From contig CAWBKK010000002.1 in the NCBI GenBank assembly GCA_963789355.1, positions 372,001-436,000 of the forward strand: a DNA stretch of 64,000 nt, given 5' to 3'. Of the stretch, positions 43,089 to 51,001 are shown piece after piece. The stretch's first letter is position 1. Each line of letters starts with the position of its first letter. The position numbers and the translations under genes are program-made. The notes beneath the pieces were generated by a model, which saw only the letters and a list, made by a program, of their open reading frames with translations, made no database searches and was not told the origin of the DNA. Source of the DNA: Gaiellasilicea sp963789355 (lineage in GTDB: Bacteria > Actinomycetota > Thermoleophilia > Gaiellales > Gaiellaceae).

Positions 43089-43928
43089 CTACGGGCGCCA
43101 GTCGGCGTCGACACCGCTCGTGAGCTTCTTCAGGGCGGTGCCGTCGGCGTTCATCGTCCAGATCGTGCCGGGCAGCTGCGTGAACGCGATCCGCTTGCCG
43201 TCGGGCGAGAAGTCCGGCGCCCAGTCGTCACCCGCGCGGCGGGTCAGCCGCTTCTGGCCGCTGCCGTTGGCGTTCATCACGTAGATCTCCGCCTGCTGGT
43301 CGCGGTTCGAGGTGAAGACGATCCGGCGGCCGTCGGGCGAGAAGTCCGGCATCGAGTCGTCGCCGAGCACGCCCTCGGAGCCCCTGGTGAACGTCAGCCG
43401 CTTCGCGGGAGCGCGGAAGAGCTCGGTGTTGAACGCGGACACGCGGGTCGAGCTGTAGACGAGCGCCGAGCGGTGCCATGCCGGCGAATGGTGTTCGTGC
43501 CAGACCTGCGCCTTCGCGACCAACCTGTGCTTGGCGGTGCCCGAGGCGGTCATCGTCCAGATCTCTGCGTTTCGGCTCCAGGAGAGCCGCCGTCCGTCGG
43601 ACGACCACGCCGGGCTGAGGTCGGGGCCGCGAAGCTTTGTCAGCCGGGTCACGTCCGTGCCGTCGGCCTTCGCGACGTAGATCTCCTCGTCACCCGAGCG
43701 GCTCGAGACGAACGCCAGTCTCGTGCCGTCGGGCGACCAGGCGGGTGCGGACGCGGCGCGGAGGAGAAGCCGCGCGCGTTTGCCGTCGGCGCCGATCGTC
43801 CAGATGTCGCCGCCGCGCGCGAACGCGAGCTCGAACGAGGCCGTGCCGCCCCCGCCTGGACTTGGGGAGGCCAGGGTCGGGGCGACGAGGGCCACGGCAA
43901 CGATCGGAACGATGAGGTAGCGCCACAT
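43089..43928 (-). CDS. Exported PD40/TolB-like propeller protein
   Basis: A 279-residue protein with a signal peptide (1-~22) and about six PD40 repeats (e.g. WSPDGTRLAFVSSRSGDEEIYVA, FSPDGRRIVFTSNRDQQAEIYVM), forming a TolB-type beta-propeller. Such domains act as interaction platforms outside the membrane. There is no enzymatic part. The 3' end abuts the stop of the convergent gene at 42699. It is divergent from its neighbour's paralog at 44118. Confidence 0.88.
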   Translation of the reverse strand: MWRYLIVPIVAVALVAPTLASPSPGGGGTASFELAFARGGDIWTIGADGKRARLLLRAASAPAWSPDGTRLAFVSSRSGDEEIYVAKADGTDVTRLTKLRGPDLSPAWSSDGRRLSWSRNAEIWTMTASGTAKHRLVAKAQVWHEHHSPAWHRSALVYSSTRVSAFNTELFRAPAKRLTFTRGSEGVLGDDSMPDFSPDGRRIVFTSNRDQQAEIYVMNANGSGQKRLTRRAGDDWAPDFSPDGKRIAFTQLPGTIWTMNADGTALKKLTSGVDADWRP

Positions 43929-44117
43929 GGCTCGAACGTACCGCGCGACCCCATCGATCCCGCGGATGATTTGCGCTCGTCCTGAGGAAGGATTTCGGAA
44001 CGGGTGACGGTCGAATCCCGCTTCCGGGGGAAGCCGACGGGAGTGCCGTCGACGAGCATGAGCGAGGCCGGAGTGGCGTCCTCCGGCAGCCAGCCGCCCC
44101 CAGGACGAAAGGACGTC

Positions 44118-44393
44118 ATGCACGCTCTCGCTGAGCCCCCGGTCAGCCCGACGGTCATCGGCACCTCCGTACCCGATCGGCCGGTGCTCGACCAGCGCCG
44201 TGTCGTCATCCGCCTCCGCGACGGGGAGACGATCCTGATCGGCGGCGCGCCCACCTACGAGGACGCGCTCGTCCTCGCGCAGAAGACGATCCTCAAGCTC
44301 GCCGACGTGAGCGAGGGCGACTGGCCCATGCTCGGCGACCGGTTCATCAACCCGGACGCGATCGTCTCGGTGGACGTCCTGCGCTGGACCTAG
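44118..44393 (+). CDS. Small protein, paralog of the gene at 42699
   Basis: A 91-residue protein of unknown function sharing the RVVIRLRDGETILIGG...EGDWPMLGDRFINPDAIVSVDVL core with the 42699 protein. GAAAGGA sits 7 bases before ATG 44118, so this start is preferred over GTG 44004. The beta-alpha-beta pattern with a conserved Trp-Pro suggests a small ligand-binding or regulatory domain (inference). Confidence 0.7.
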   Translation: MHALAEPPVSPTVIGTSVPDRPVLDQRRVVIRLRDGETILIGGAPTYEDALVLAQKTILKLADVSEGDWPMLGDRFINPDAIVSVDVLRWT

Positions 44394-44402
44394 GTCCGGG
44401 AA

Positions 44403-44435
44403 CGGGCGAGGCCGAGCTCTCGCCCGGCCTCGGCC
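44403..44435. terminator. Alternative hairpins between convergent genes
   Basis: CGGGCGAG (44403-44410) can pair with CTCGCCCG (44419-44426), or GGCCGAG (44410-44416) with CTCGGCC (44429-44435). The two folds are mutually exclusive. Located between convergent stops, they are a likely bidirectional terminator. Confidence 0.5.
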
Positions 44436-44455
44436 CGTACCGCTGCGGGAGCCGC

Positions 44456-45112
44456 CTACCCGCGAGCAGCCTTTTTCGCGGCGTTCCGCGAGTGGACGAC
44501 GTGCTTCACGCACTGGCCCTGGTTCTTGAACTTCGGGTTCGTGAACGTCTTCCAGGCGCCTGCCTTACAGACGGACGTGACGCCCTTGCCGTTGCCGACG
44601 ACGACCTTCTGAGCGATCCCGTTGAACGCGATCTTGGTCAGGTCGGCGACGCCCTGGACGTCGATCAGGACGCTGACGAACGAGATCGTCCCGGTCGGCG
44701 TCGGCACCTGCTGGCCGGCCGCTGCGAGCGTCTCCGCGGTGAAGCGGTAGGTGACGGTGCCGTCCGCGTTCTGCGTCGGCGTGACGTTGTTGCAGCCGAG
44801 CGGGAAGAAGCCGGTGCTCGTGCCGACGATGAACCGGGGCGAGCCGCCCTGGCACTGCGTCGCGCTCTTGAGCGTGAACTCCGCCGACTGGAACGTCTGG
44901 CCGTTGACGCCGGTGATCTCGGCGCCTGCTGCAGCATTCACTGCAGTGGCGCAGTTCTTCTCCAGGTGCAGAGTCTTCTTCTTGGTCATGGAAGCCTTGA
45001 CGCAGCCCGTGTTGCCCGGGTCGTAGACCCCGGGATCGAGCGCCGCGGTCGCAACCGCGGCGAACACGAGCATCGTGAGTGCGGCGACAGCCGCGACGAG
45101 GAACTTCTTCAT
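44456..45112 (-). CDS. Secreted actinobacterial protein of unknown function
   Basis: A 218-residue exported protein: signal peptide MKKFLVAAVAALTMLVFAAV with cleavage near ATA-AL, a Cys-containing beta-rich body, and a C-terminal CKAGAWKTFTNPKFKNQGQCV motif. I associate this motif with a recurring cysteine-bounded tail on actinobacterial secreted proteins. AGGAGG lies before the ATG. Function unknown. The sigma factor at 45244 is divergent, and the shared 131-base gap could hold a promoter recognised by that sigma factor. Confidence 0.75.
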   Translation of the reverse strand: MKKFLVAAVAALTMLVFAAVATAALDPGVYDPGNTGCVKASMTKKKTLHLEKNCATAVNAAAGAEITGVNGQTFQSAEFTLKSATQCQGGSPRFIVGTSTGFFPLGCNNVTPTQNADGTVTYRFTAETLAAAGQQVPTPTGTISFVSVLIDVQGVADLTKIAFNGIAQKVVVGNGKGVTSVCKAGAWKTFTNPKFKNQGQCVKHVVHSRNAAKKAARG

Positions 45113-45243
45113 GTCGATACCTCCTGCTCATTCGGGCACTGCTGTGCCGTCACACAGGTAGACGCGTCAGGGCTCTCCGCTTGTGGTTCCACATGTAAGA
45201 AGTTTGTTCGTTTGGACCACAACGACCCTTTTCCGGGTATTGA

Positions 45244-46446
45244 GTGACAGTGGCGACAACCGCAACCAGCGTCAGCGCGGCCGGCGACCTGGACGAGCTG
45301 TACCGCGCCCACGCGGCGGAGGTCTTCCGCTACGCCTACGCCGTGCTCGGCAACCGCGCCGACGCCGAGGACGTCACCCAGACGACGTTCGTCAACGCCC
45401 TCCGCGCGCTCGAGCGCGGCGAGCAGCCGCGCAAGCCGACGAACTGGCTGATCACGATCGCGCACAACCTGATCCGGCAGCGATTCCGCCAGCAGCAGAC
45501 GCGTCCGCTCGAGGTCGAGCTCGATCGGGACGTCCCTGCCAGGGAGACGGCCGACGATCTGCCGTCGATCGACGACCTCGTCCGGGCGCTGCAGCGAATC
45601 CCGCCGACGCAGCGCGAAGCGCTCGTCCTGCGCGAGCTCGAGGGGCGTTCGTACAACGAGATCGGCAAGATGCTCGGCGTCTCGGAGTCGGCACTCGAGA
45701 CGCTGATCTTCCGCGCCCGCCGCTCGCTCGCGGAGGAGCTCGAAAACCTCGTCACGTGCGACGGGGCCGAGCTCGCCCTCTCCCGGCAGACGGACGGCCG
45801 CCTCGGCCGTAAGGAGCGCAGGCGGCTCGTCGCGCATCTGAACGAGTGCGCCAGCTGCACCCGGGTCGCTGCACGCAGCAGCAGGCGTCGCGGCGCGTTC
45901 AAGGCCCTCGCGGTGCTGCCGCTGCCGTTCACTCTGACCTTCTTCAAGGGCGCGCCGAGCGCATACGCCGCCGCCGGCCTGCCGACGATCGGCGCCGGGA
46001 CAGCCGCGGGCACGGCCGCAGGCGTGGGTGCCGCCGGCGTGAGCGCGAAGATCGCGGTCGGCCTCGCCGCCGTCGCGGTCGCGGGCGGTGCCGGCTACGA
46101 GGGCGTCCAGGCGGGCCGCGAGCCGGCGACTCCGGCTCGGCCGGCCGCGATAGTCATGCCCTCAGCGGCTGTCCCCACGGCAGGCGGGGCGGCGACACGG
46201 CCGGTCGCGGTCGGCCCGACGCCGCAAGTCGACCGGACGAAGCCGGCAGCCAAGAAGAAACCGATCGCGGCGAAGCCTGCTCGCGCCAAGCCGGCGAACG
46301 GCCGGAGCGCGAGTGCGCCGGGGCGCACGAAGACGAAGCCCGGCACCGGCGTCGGACCCGAGGTCGAGCCCGTCCGCGGCAAGAGCGCGTCGGCGCCCGG
46401 TCGCCTGCGAAACGCCGGTTCGGCAAAGCCCAAGAAGGCCCGCTAG
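45244..46446 (+). CDS. ECF sigma factor fused to zinc finger and membrane tail
   Basis: A 400-residue ECF sigma factor: region 2 at about 18-85 (EDVTQTTFVNALRA) and region 4 at about 112-168 (PPTQREALVLRELEGRSYNEIGKMLG). A zf-HC2-like H-x3-C-x2-C finger follows (His198, Cys202, Cys205), the module normally found in separate anti-sigma factors. Then come a Gly/Ala hydrophobic segment (~250-288) and a basic Lys/Ala/Pro tail. Sigma and anti-sigma parts in one chain imply built-in control at the membrane (inference). GTG start. Confidence 0.85.
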   Translation: MTVATTATSVSAAGDLDELYRAHAAEVFRYAYAVLGNRADAEDVTQTTFVNALRALERGEQPRKPTNWLITIAHNLIRQRFRQQQTRPLEVELDRDVPARETADDLPSIDDLVRALQRIPPTQREALVLRELEGRSYNEIGKMLGVSESALETLIFRARRSLAEELENLVTCDGAELALSRQTDGRLGRKERRRLVAHLNECASCTRVAARSSRRRGAFKALAVLPLPFTLTFFKGAPSAYAAAGLPTIGAGTAAGTAAGVGAAGVSAKIAVGLAAVAVAGGAGYEGVQAGREPATPARPAAIVMPSAAVPTAGGAATRPVAVGPTPQVDRTKPAAKKKPIAAKPARAKPANGRSASAPGRTKTKPGTGVGPEVEPVRGKSASAPGRLRNAGSAKPKKAR

Positions 46447-46519
46447 AGCGCGTTCAGATCCAGCGCCGCAGCAGCGGCTCGTCGAGACGTTCGACCTCCT
46501 GCTGGGCCAACATACCCAT

Positions 46520-47086
46520 GTGACAGAGCGAAAACCCCTGGTCGTCGTCTACTTCGCCGCGCTGAGCCTCGACGGACGGATCGCCGGCGTCGACCACGAC
46601 CTCTCGTTCCTGAAGACGCTCACCGGCGCCGAGAACGACTACGAGGACTTCTACGCCGAGGTCGACTCGCTGATCATGGGCGCGCGGACGTGGGACTTCA
46701 TGGTCGCGCACGGCTCGTGGCCCTACGCGGGCAAGCCGACCTGGATCCTCACGCACGCGAACCGGTTGGCGGCGTTTCCCGGCGCCGAGCCCGTCGAGCC
46801 GTTTGCCGGGAAGGTTGAGGACCTCGTGCGGCTGGTGGCGTCGCGCGCCTTGAAGCGAACCTGGCTCGTCGGCGGCGGGGACGTCGCCGGACAGCTGCTC
46901 GCGGCCGACCTGCTCGACGAGCTGATCCTGACGGTCGCGCCGGCGTTCGTCGGCCGTGGCCCCGCTCTCGCCGACGGCGAGTTCCCACTCCGTCGATTCG
47001 AGTTGCGCGCGCTGGAGCGCTTCGGCGACGACGGCGTGCGACTGCGCTACGAGCGCGCCCGAGGCCGAGCGCCCGCAAAAGCCTAA
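46520..47086 (+). CDS. RibD C-terminal / dihydrofolate-reductase-fold protein
   Basis: A 188-residue reductase-fold protein with the family hallmarks YFAALSLDGRIAG, SLIMGARTWDFM, TWLVGGGDVAGQLL and LDELILTVAPAFVGRGPAL. It probably uses NADPH. Stand-alone members of this family are mostly uncharacterised, and riboflavin biosynthesis is not implied without other rib genes. GTG 46520 is the likely start. The gene ends just where the five-unit repeat array (47083-47133) begins. Confidence 0.85.
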   Translation: MTERKPLVVVYFAALSLDGRIAGVDHDLSFLKTLTGAENDYEDFYAEVDSLIMGARTWDFMVAHGSWPYAGKPTWILTHANRLAAFPGAEPVEPFAGKVEDLVRLVASRALKRTWLVGGGDVAGQLLAADLLDELILTVAPAFVGRGPALADGEFPLRRFELRALERFGDDGVRLRYERARGRAPAKA

Positions 47087-47133
47087 CCGCGCACTGACGG
47101 TTCATTGACCGGCGCGTCACGGATCCCTCACAG
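47083..47133 (+). promoter_or_regulatory. Five-unit 11-base repeat array
   Basis: CTAACCG (47083), CTGACGG (47094), TTGACCG (47105), GTCACGG (47116) and CTCACAG (47127) recur every 11 bases, consensus YTNACSG. It ends 42 bases before the PD40-RTX gene. The period suits tandem OmpR-family dimers, but the unit differs from the Pho box. Confidence 0.5.
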
Positions 47134-47175
47134 GGCGCTGCGCAGAGTGCGAGGACAGCGACCGAAGGAGGAGGC

Positions 47176-48417
47176 ATGCACGTCGGACAGGTCAAGCGCG
47201 CTCTACTCACCACGCTCGTGATCGCGCTCGCCGGAGCCGCGGCCGCGGCTCCTTCGCAATCGAGCCGGCAGGCGTTTCCGGGCAAGAACGGCCGGATCGT
47301 CTTCAACGACCAACGTGGCTTCCTGACGCTGGTGAATCCAGACGGCAGCGGGATCGTCCGGATCGCGAACACAGCGGCGTTGGACGGCACGATCGGGGCG
47401 TCGTTCTCCCGTGACGGCACCCAGATCGCCTACAGCCGCAGCGGCGGAAACGACCCAGACGTTTTCGTGATCCGGCCGGACGGCAGCGGCCAGCGGCAGA
47501 TCACGTTCTCGCGTGGATCCGACATCGATCCGACCTGGTCCGCCGACGGTTCCCGGATCGCCTTCGAGACCAACCGCAACGGGAACGTCGACATCTACTC
47601 GGTCGACGCGAACGGGGCGAACAGCCTCCGGCTGACGGCCGCGCCCGAGGACGAGCTCGATCCCGCCTGGTCTCCCGCCGGCAACAGGATCGCGTACACG
47701 GTCGAGTCGGGGCAGTCGAGGCAGATCTGGGTGATGAACGGCGACGGCGGCGACAAGAAGCAGCTGACCAGCGCCCCGAACCTGAACGAGAACCCGAACT
47801 GGTCGCCCGACGGCCGCCGGATCGTCTTCGACTCCGACCGGGCCGAGGCCGGCGATCTCGAGATCTACTCGATGAGGGCCGACGGCACCGACGTGCGCCG
47901 GCTCACGCAGAGCCCCGCGCTCGACGCGCTGCCTGCCTATTCGCCCGACGGGAAGCAGATCGTGTTCGTCAGCGACCGCGCGAGAAAGGACAGCCGCAAG
48001 CTGTACGTGCTGGCGGCCGGCGGGGGCGAGCCGACGAGGCTGATCGGAGCGGCCGGCCATACCTTCCAGATGGTTCCCGACTGGCAGCCGATCCAGCGGA
48101 AAGACCCATGCACGATCCGCGGCACGATCCACTCGGACCAGCTGACCGGCACGGCGCGAGCGGACGTCATCTGCGGTCTCGGCGGCGCCGATCGGATCGT
48201 GGGCGGCGCCGGCAACGACCGGCTCGTCGGCGGAGCCGGAGCCGACGTCCTGAACGGTGGGGCAGGCTCCGACGCGCTCCACGGCGAGGCCGGAAACGAC
48301 TCGTTCATCGCCAGGGACGGCGCCGTCGACGTCCTCGCCGGCGGAGCCGGCACCGACAGCGCCTTTGCCGACAAGAACGACCGCCGGTCGAGTATCGAGA
48401 AGCTCCGGAAGCGCTGA
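47176..48417 (+). CDS. Secreted PD40 propeller fused to RTX repeats
   Basis: A 413-residue exported protein: signal peptide (1-~25), six or so PD40 repeats (about 35-315, e.g. WSADGSRIAFETNRNGNVDIY), then a C-terminal RTX calcium-binding block (about 325-395, e.g. GGAGNDRLVGGAGADVL). The two modules occur separately in neighbouring genes (43089 and 41957). GGAGGAGG precedes the ATG. Likely a surface or extracellular matrix protein that needs calcium; no enzyme signature. Confidence 0.9.
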   Translation: MHVGQVKRALLTTLVIALAGAAAAAPSQSSRQAFPGKNGRIVFNDQRGFLTLVNPDGSGIVRIANTAALDGTIGASFSRDGTQIAYSRSGGNDPDVFVIRPDGSGQRQITFSRGSDIDPTWSADGSRIAFETNRNGNVDIYSVDANGANSLRLTAAPEDELDPAWSPAGNRIAYTVESGQSRQIWVMNGDGGDKKQLTSAPNLNENPNWSPDGRRIVFDSDRAEAGDLEIYSMRADGTDVRRLTQSPALDALPAYSPDGKQIVFVSDRARKDSRKLYVLAAGGGEPTRLIGAAGHTFQMVPDWQPIQRKDPCTIRGTIHSDQLTGTARADVICGLGGADRIVGGAGNDRLVGGAGADVLNGGAGSDALHGEAGNDSFIARDGAVDVLAGGAGTDSAFADKNDRRSSIEKLRKR

Positions 48418-48475
48418 CCCCACCGAGCGGTCCCGGATTCACATTCGGCACTGTCAGGCGCATACTGACGGAGTT

Positions 48476-49684
48476 GTGAACGAACCGCAGACGGGCGTCC
48501 ACACCTTCCTCATCGCCGACGTGCGTGGCTACTCCCGCTACACCGAGGAGTACGGGGACGAAGCGGCTGCCGGGCTGGCCGCCAAGTTCGTCGACGTCGT
48601 CGGCGAAGGGATCGAGGCGCACGGCGGCGTCCTGGTCGAGGTCAGGGGCGACGAGGCACTCGCCGTGTTCGACTCGGCCCGCCAGGCGATCCGGGCAGCC
48701 GTCGATCTCCAAGCGCGATTCGGGGAGGAGACCGAGGCGGACTCCAGCCTTCCACTCAAGGTCGGGATCGGGATCGATTCCGGGGAGGCGGTCCAGCTGG
48801 GGGACGGCAGCTACCGGGGGGCGGCGCTGAACGTGGCAGCCCGCCTCTGCGGGCGCGCGCACGGCGGCGAGGTGATCGTCAGCGACGGCACTTCGCGGCT
48901 GGCCGGTCGTCTCGGCGGGCTTCACTTCAGCGACCGGGGGAGGGTGCACCTGAAGAACATCCCCGAGCCGGTTCGCATCTTCCACGTCTACTCGGATCGC
49001 GTGGCACCGCCCGCGAAGAGCAACTGGGTGCTGATGTTCTTCGGCAAGCCCGGCCGAACGCTCGGCTGGAAGCTCGGCCTGGGCGTCGTTTTGGTCGCTG
49101 CCGTCACGGCCGCGGCCGTCGCCTACGTGACCACCGGCGATGGCGCGGAGCCCAGTAACGCCTCACCGGCGACCACGAGCGCCGGCGGCTCCACGACGGG
49201 AACAGCCGCTGCGACGACCCTTGCCCCCAACGCCGGCCTCGATGCAATCGTGCCCGCGGCGATCTGGAAGGACTGCCAGTTGCAGACGGTGCCCGAGCCG
49301 ACTGCGATGCAGACAGCGGTCTGTCTTCCGGCCGGAGGCATGCCGGACCGCTGGGAGATCTCCTCGTACCGGAACGCCGGCGACCTCAAGACCGCGTACG
49401 ACGCCCAGTTGCGAGGTCACGCGAACATCGAGCCCAACACGGGTCGCTGCAACGTCTTCGTTTGGGGAGGCGAGCTCGCGTGGCTTCACGGCCGGGACAA
49501 GCCGGGCGGACGCACCTTCTGCTACTTCGACGGCAACGACGCCGTGCTCATCTGGACGCACGAACGCCTCGGCCAGCCGACGCATCGCGACATCCTCGTC
49601 ACCGCCCGCGAAGGCGGGAGCGACCACGTCAGCCTGACGCGCTGGTGGCGGCCGTGGCACCACCTGATCGGCAAGGCGCAGTAG
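48476..49684 (+). CDS. Class III cyclase-like protein with membrane anchor and exterior domain
   Basis: A 402-residue protein. Residues 8-175 form a class III nucleotide cyclase domain with metal-binding Asp15 (LIADVRGYS) and Asp59 (VRGDEALAVF) and the NVAARL segment with transition-state Asn/Arg. The usual substrate-selecting Lys is not evident. A membrane helix (about 200-218), a Thr/Ser-rich linker and a ~150-residue external domain with four Cys follow. The order, with the catalytic domain at the N-terminus inside, is the reverse of most membrane cyclases. GTG start. The product (cAMP, cGMP or none) cannot be predicted. Confidence 0.8.
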   Translation: MNEPQTGVHTFLIADVRGYSRYTEEYGDEAAAGLAAKFVDVVGEGIEAHGGVLVEVRGDEALAVFDSARQAIRAAVDLQARFGEETEADSSLPLKVGIGIDSGEAVQLGDGSYRGAALNVAARLCGRAHGGEVIVSDGTSRLAGRLGGLHFSDRGRVHLKNIPEPVRIFHVYSDRVAPPAKSNWVLMFFGKPGRTLGWKLGLGVVLVAAVTAAAVAYVTTGDGAEPSNASPATTSAGGSTTGTAAATTLAPNAGLDAIVPAAIWKDCQLQTVPEPTAMQTAVCLPAGGMPDRWEISSYRNAGDLKTAYDAQLRGHANIEPNTGRCNVFVWGGELAWLHGRDKPGGRTFCYFDGNDAVLIWTHERLGQPTHRDILVTAREGGSDHVSLTRWWRPWHHLIGKAQ

Positions 49685-49687
49685 CCC

Positions 49688-50269
49688 TTAGCTGCGCCGC
49701 ATCCTCGTGGCGAGATCACGTAGCCGGTCGGCGCCGCGACGAAGGACGGCCGTGAGCGCACCGGGCGGCGCCGGCTCGCCGGTCATGTCGCACACGACGG
49801 CGATGATCTCCTGCTCGGTGCGGTTCTCGCGCTGCATCGCCTCGATCGCGATCCGGACGTAGTGATGTTCCGCCTCCCGCTCCGCGCCGAGCCTCGAGGC
49901 CGTGAGCACGCCTCTCAGCGTGTCGACGAGTGCGGTCTCGCTGAACGGCTTCGTAACGTGGTCGACGGCGCCGGCCTCGGCCGCGCGCTCGATCCAATCG
50001 CCGGCCACATGGCCGGTGAGCGCGACGATCGGAACTGCGCGCTCGCCCAGGATGCGGCGCGTCGCCTCGATGCCGTCGAGCCCGGGCAGGTTGAGGTCGA
50101 TCAGGATCAGGTCGGGCCGGTGGGTGCGGGCGAGCTCGACCGCCTCGAAGCCGTTCTGCGCGTCGGCGCAGACGTCGAAGCCGTGCTCCTCCAGGATCAA
50201 GCGCAGATCGGCGCGCGTGATCGGGTTGTCCTCGACTGTCAGAACGCTGGCTGGTGTACCGGGTGGCAT
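49688..50269 (-). CDS. Response regulator with short C-terminal helical region
   Basis: A 193-residue regulator: receiver with LTVEDNP, phospho-acceptor Asp58 (LILIDLNLPG), VALTGH switch and HVTKPFS Lys. A ~65-residue helical tail (about 128-193: REAEHHYVRIAIEAM...) follows, with no recognisable DNA- or RNA-binding motif. A GAGGGGGAAG ribosome site lies before ATG 50269. An intrinsic terminator lies just upstream. There is no adjacent kinase. Confidence 0.85.
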   Translation of the reverse strand: MPPGTPASVLTVEDNPITRADLRLILEEHGFDVCADAQNGFEAVELARTHRPDLILIDLNLPGLDGIEATRRILGERAVPIVALTGHVAGDWIERAAEAGAVDHVTKPFSETALVDTLRGVLTASRLGAEREAEHHYVRIAIEAMQRENRTEQEIIAVVCDMTGEPAPPGALTAVLRRGADRLRDLATRMRRS

Positions 50270-50293
50270 GTTCTTCCCCCTCGTCTCCAAGAA

Positions 50294-50321
50294 CAAAAAA
50301 ACCTCCGGCGGAAGCCGGAGG
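50294..50321 (-). terminator. Intrinsic terminator on minus strand
   Basis: CCTCCGGC (50302-50309) and GCCGGAGG (50314-50321) form an 8-bp stem with a 4-base loop. On the minus strand it is followed by a run of eight T (50301-50294). It is the clearest U-tract terminator in the window. It lies in the leader of the response regulator at 49688, so it could act as an attenuator. Confidence 0.8.
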
Positions 50322-50403
50322 CCAACGTTGACCAAATCGCGACGCCTGCATCGGCGCTCGCTGCAGAGAACGTAGCAGCCGTGACCCGCGCCGCCGGCTA
50401 GAC

Positions 50404-50599
50404 CTCCGCCTGGACGAGCGACTCGAGCCGAGATGAGCGAGAGCTCGTCCGGGAACTGGTTGTAGACGGTCGGACGGCTGACTCCGGCTCGGGCGGCGAT
50501 CTCGGTGATGGTCGTCTGCGCGGGCCCGACCTCTTCGTGCAGCTCGAGGGTGGCCTCGGTGATCCTCCGGCGCGTGCGCTCCTGCGCCTCGGCTCGGCT
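50404..50599 (-). pseudogene. TetR DNA-binding half, inverted
   Basis: The minus strand encodes an unmistakable TetR N-terminal domain: RAEAQERTRRRITEATLELHEE, then TTITEIAARAGVSRPTVYNQF and PDELSLISA. It has no start codon in frame and runs out of homology at the left end. The rest of a TetR protein lies immediately adjacent on the plus strand (50597-50958). The segment is flanked by inverted 9-mers CGAGCCGAG (50424-50432) and CTCGGCTCG (50588-50596). It appears to be one gene with its head turned round. Confidence 0.75.
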
Positions 50600-50958
50600 G
50601 CTCCGCCCACTTCAGGGCGTTGCACCCGGCCCCCGATCTCGCCGGGCTCTCGCTCGAGCAGGCCCTCGCCGCCCAGTACGCGTTCTACGACGAGCACCAG
50701 CGTGTCCTGGGGCACATCTACCGCGATGCCGAGGTGATGCCGGCACTCGCGCAGGTGCTGAGTAGCGTTCGCGAGGTCTTCGCGCAGAGGGTCGGCGAGC
50801 TCGTCGGCGGCCTCGGGCTCAGGGGCAAGCGGCGCGACCAGGCGACGGCGTTGGTGGCCCTCTCGCTCGAGTTCACCACCTGGCGAAGCCTGGATCGGAG
50901 CGGGCTCGCCGGGGCCGATGCCGCCGCGCTGATGGCACGGCTGATCCGCCCGATCTGA
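50597..50958 (+). pseudogene. TetR regulator ligand-binding half, headless
   Basis: Plus-strand frame beginning CSAHFRALHPAPDLAGLSLEQAL and continuing to RLIRPI at the stop. It is the C-terminal ligand-binding/dimerisation domain typical of TetR proteins whose HTH ends in TVYNQFPDELSL. The corresponding HTH is on the opposite strand next door. Flipping the intervening segment at the 9-base repeats nearly reconstitutes the gene but leaves the frame one base off and no evident start codon. It is either a decayed gene or a misassembled one. Confidence 0.7.
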
Positions 50959-50990
50959 GCGGGTGAGCGACGTCCGCCGCTCACCCGCTC
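50957..50990. terminator. 13-bp bidirectional hairpin
   Basis: GAGCGGGTGAGCG (50957-50969) pairs perfectly with CGCTCACCCGCTC (50978-50990), loop of 8. It lies between the convergent TetR fragment and the secreted protein gene. Confidence 0.75.
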
Positions 50991-51001
50991 ACGTTCCTGC
51001 C

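Noticed and set aside
46313..46519. Longer N-terminus for the RibD-C protein
   Set aside because: The extension runs over the sigma-factor tail with low-complexity sequence; the conserved fold begins just after GTG 46520.
50398..50715. Minus-strand ORF of 105 codons over the TetR fragments
   Set aside because: It is in a different frame from the TetR helix-turn-helix; Ser/Arg-rich shadow.
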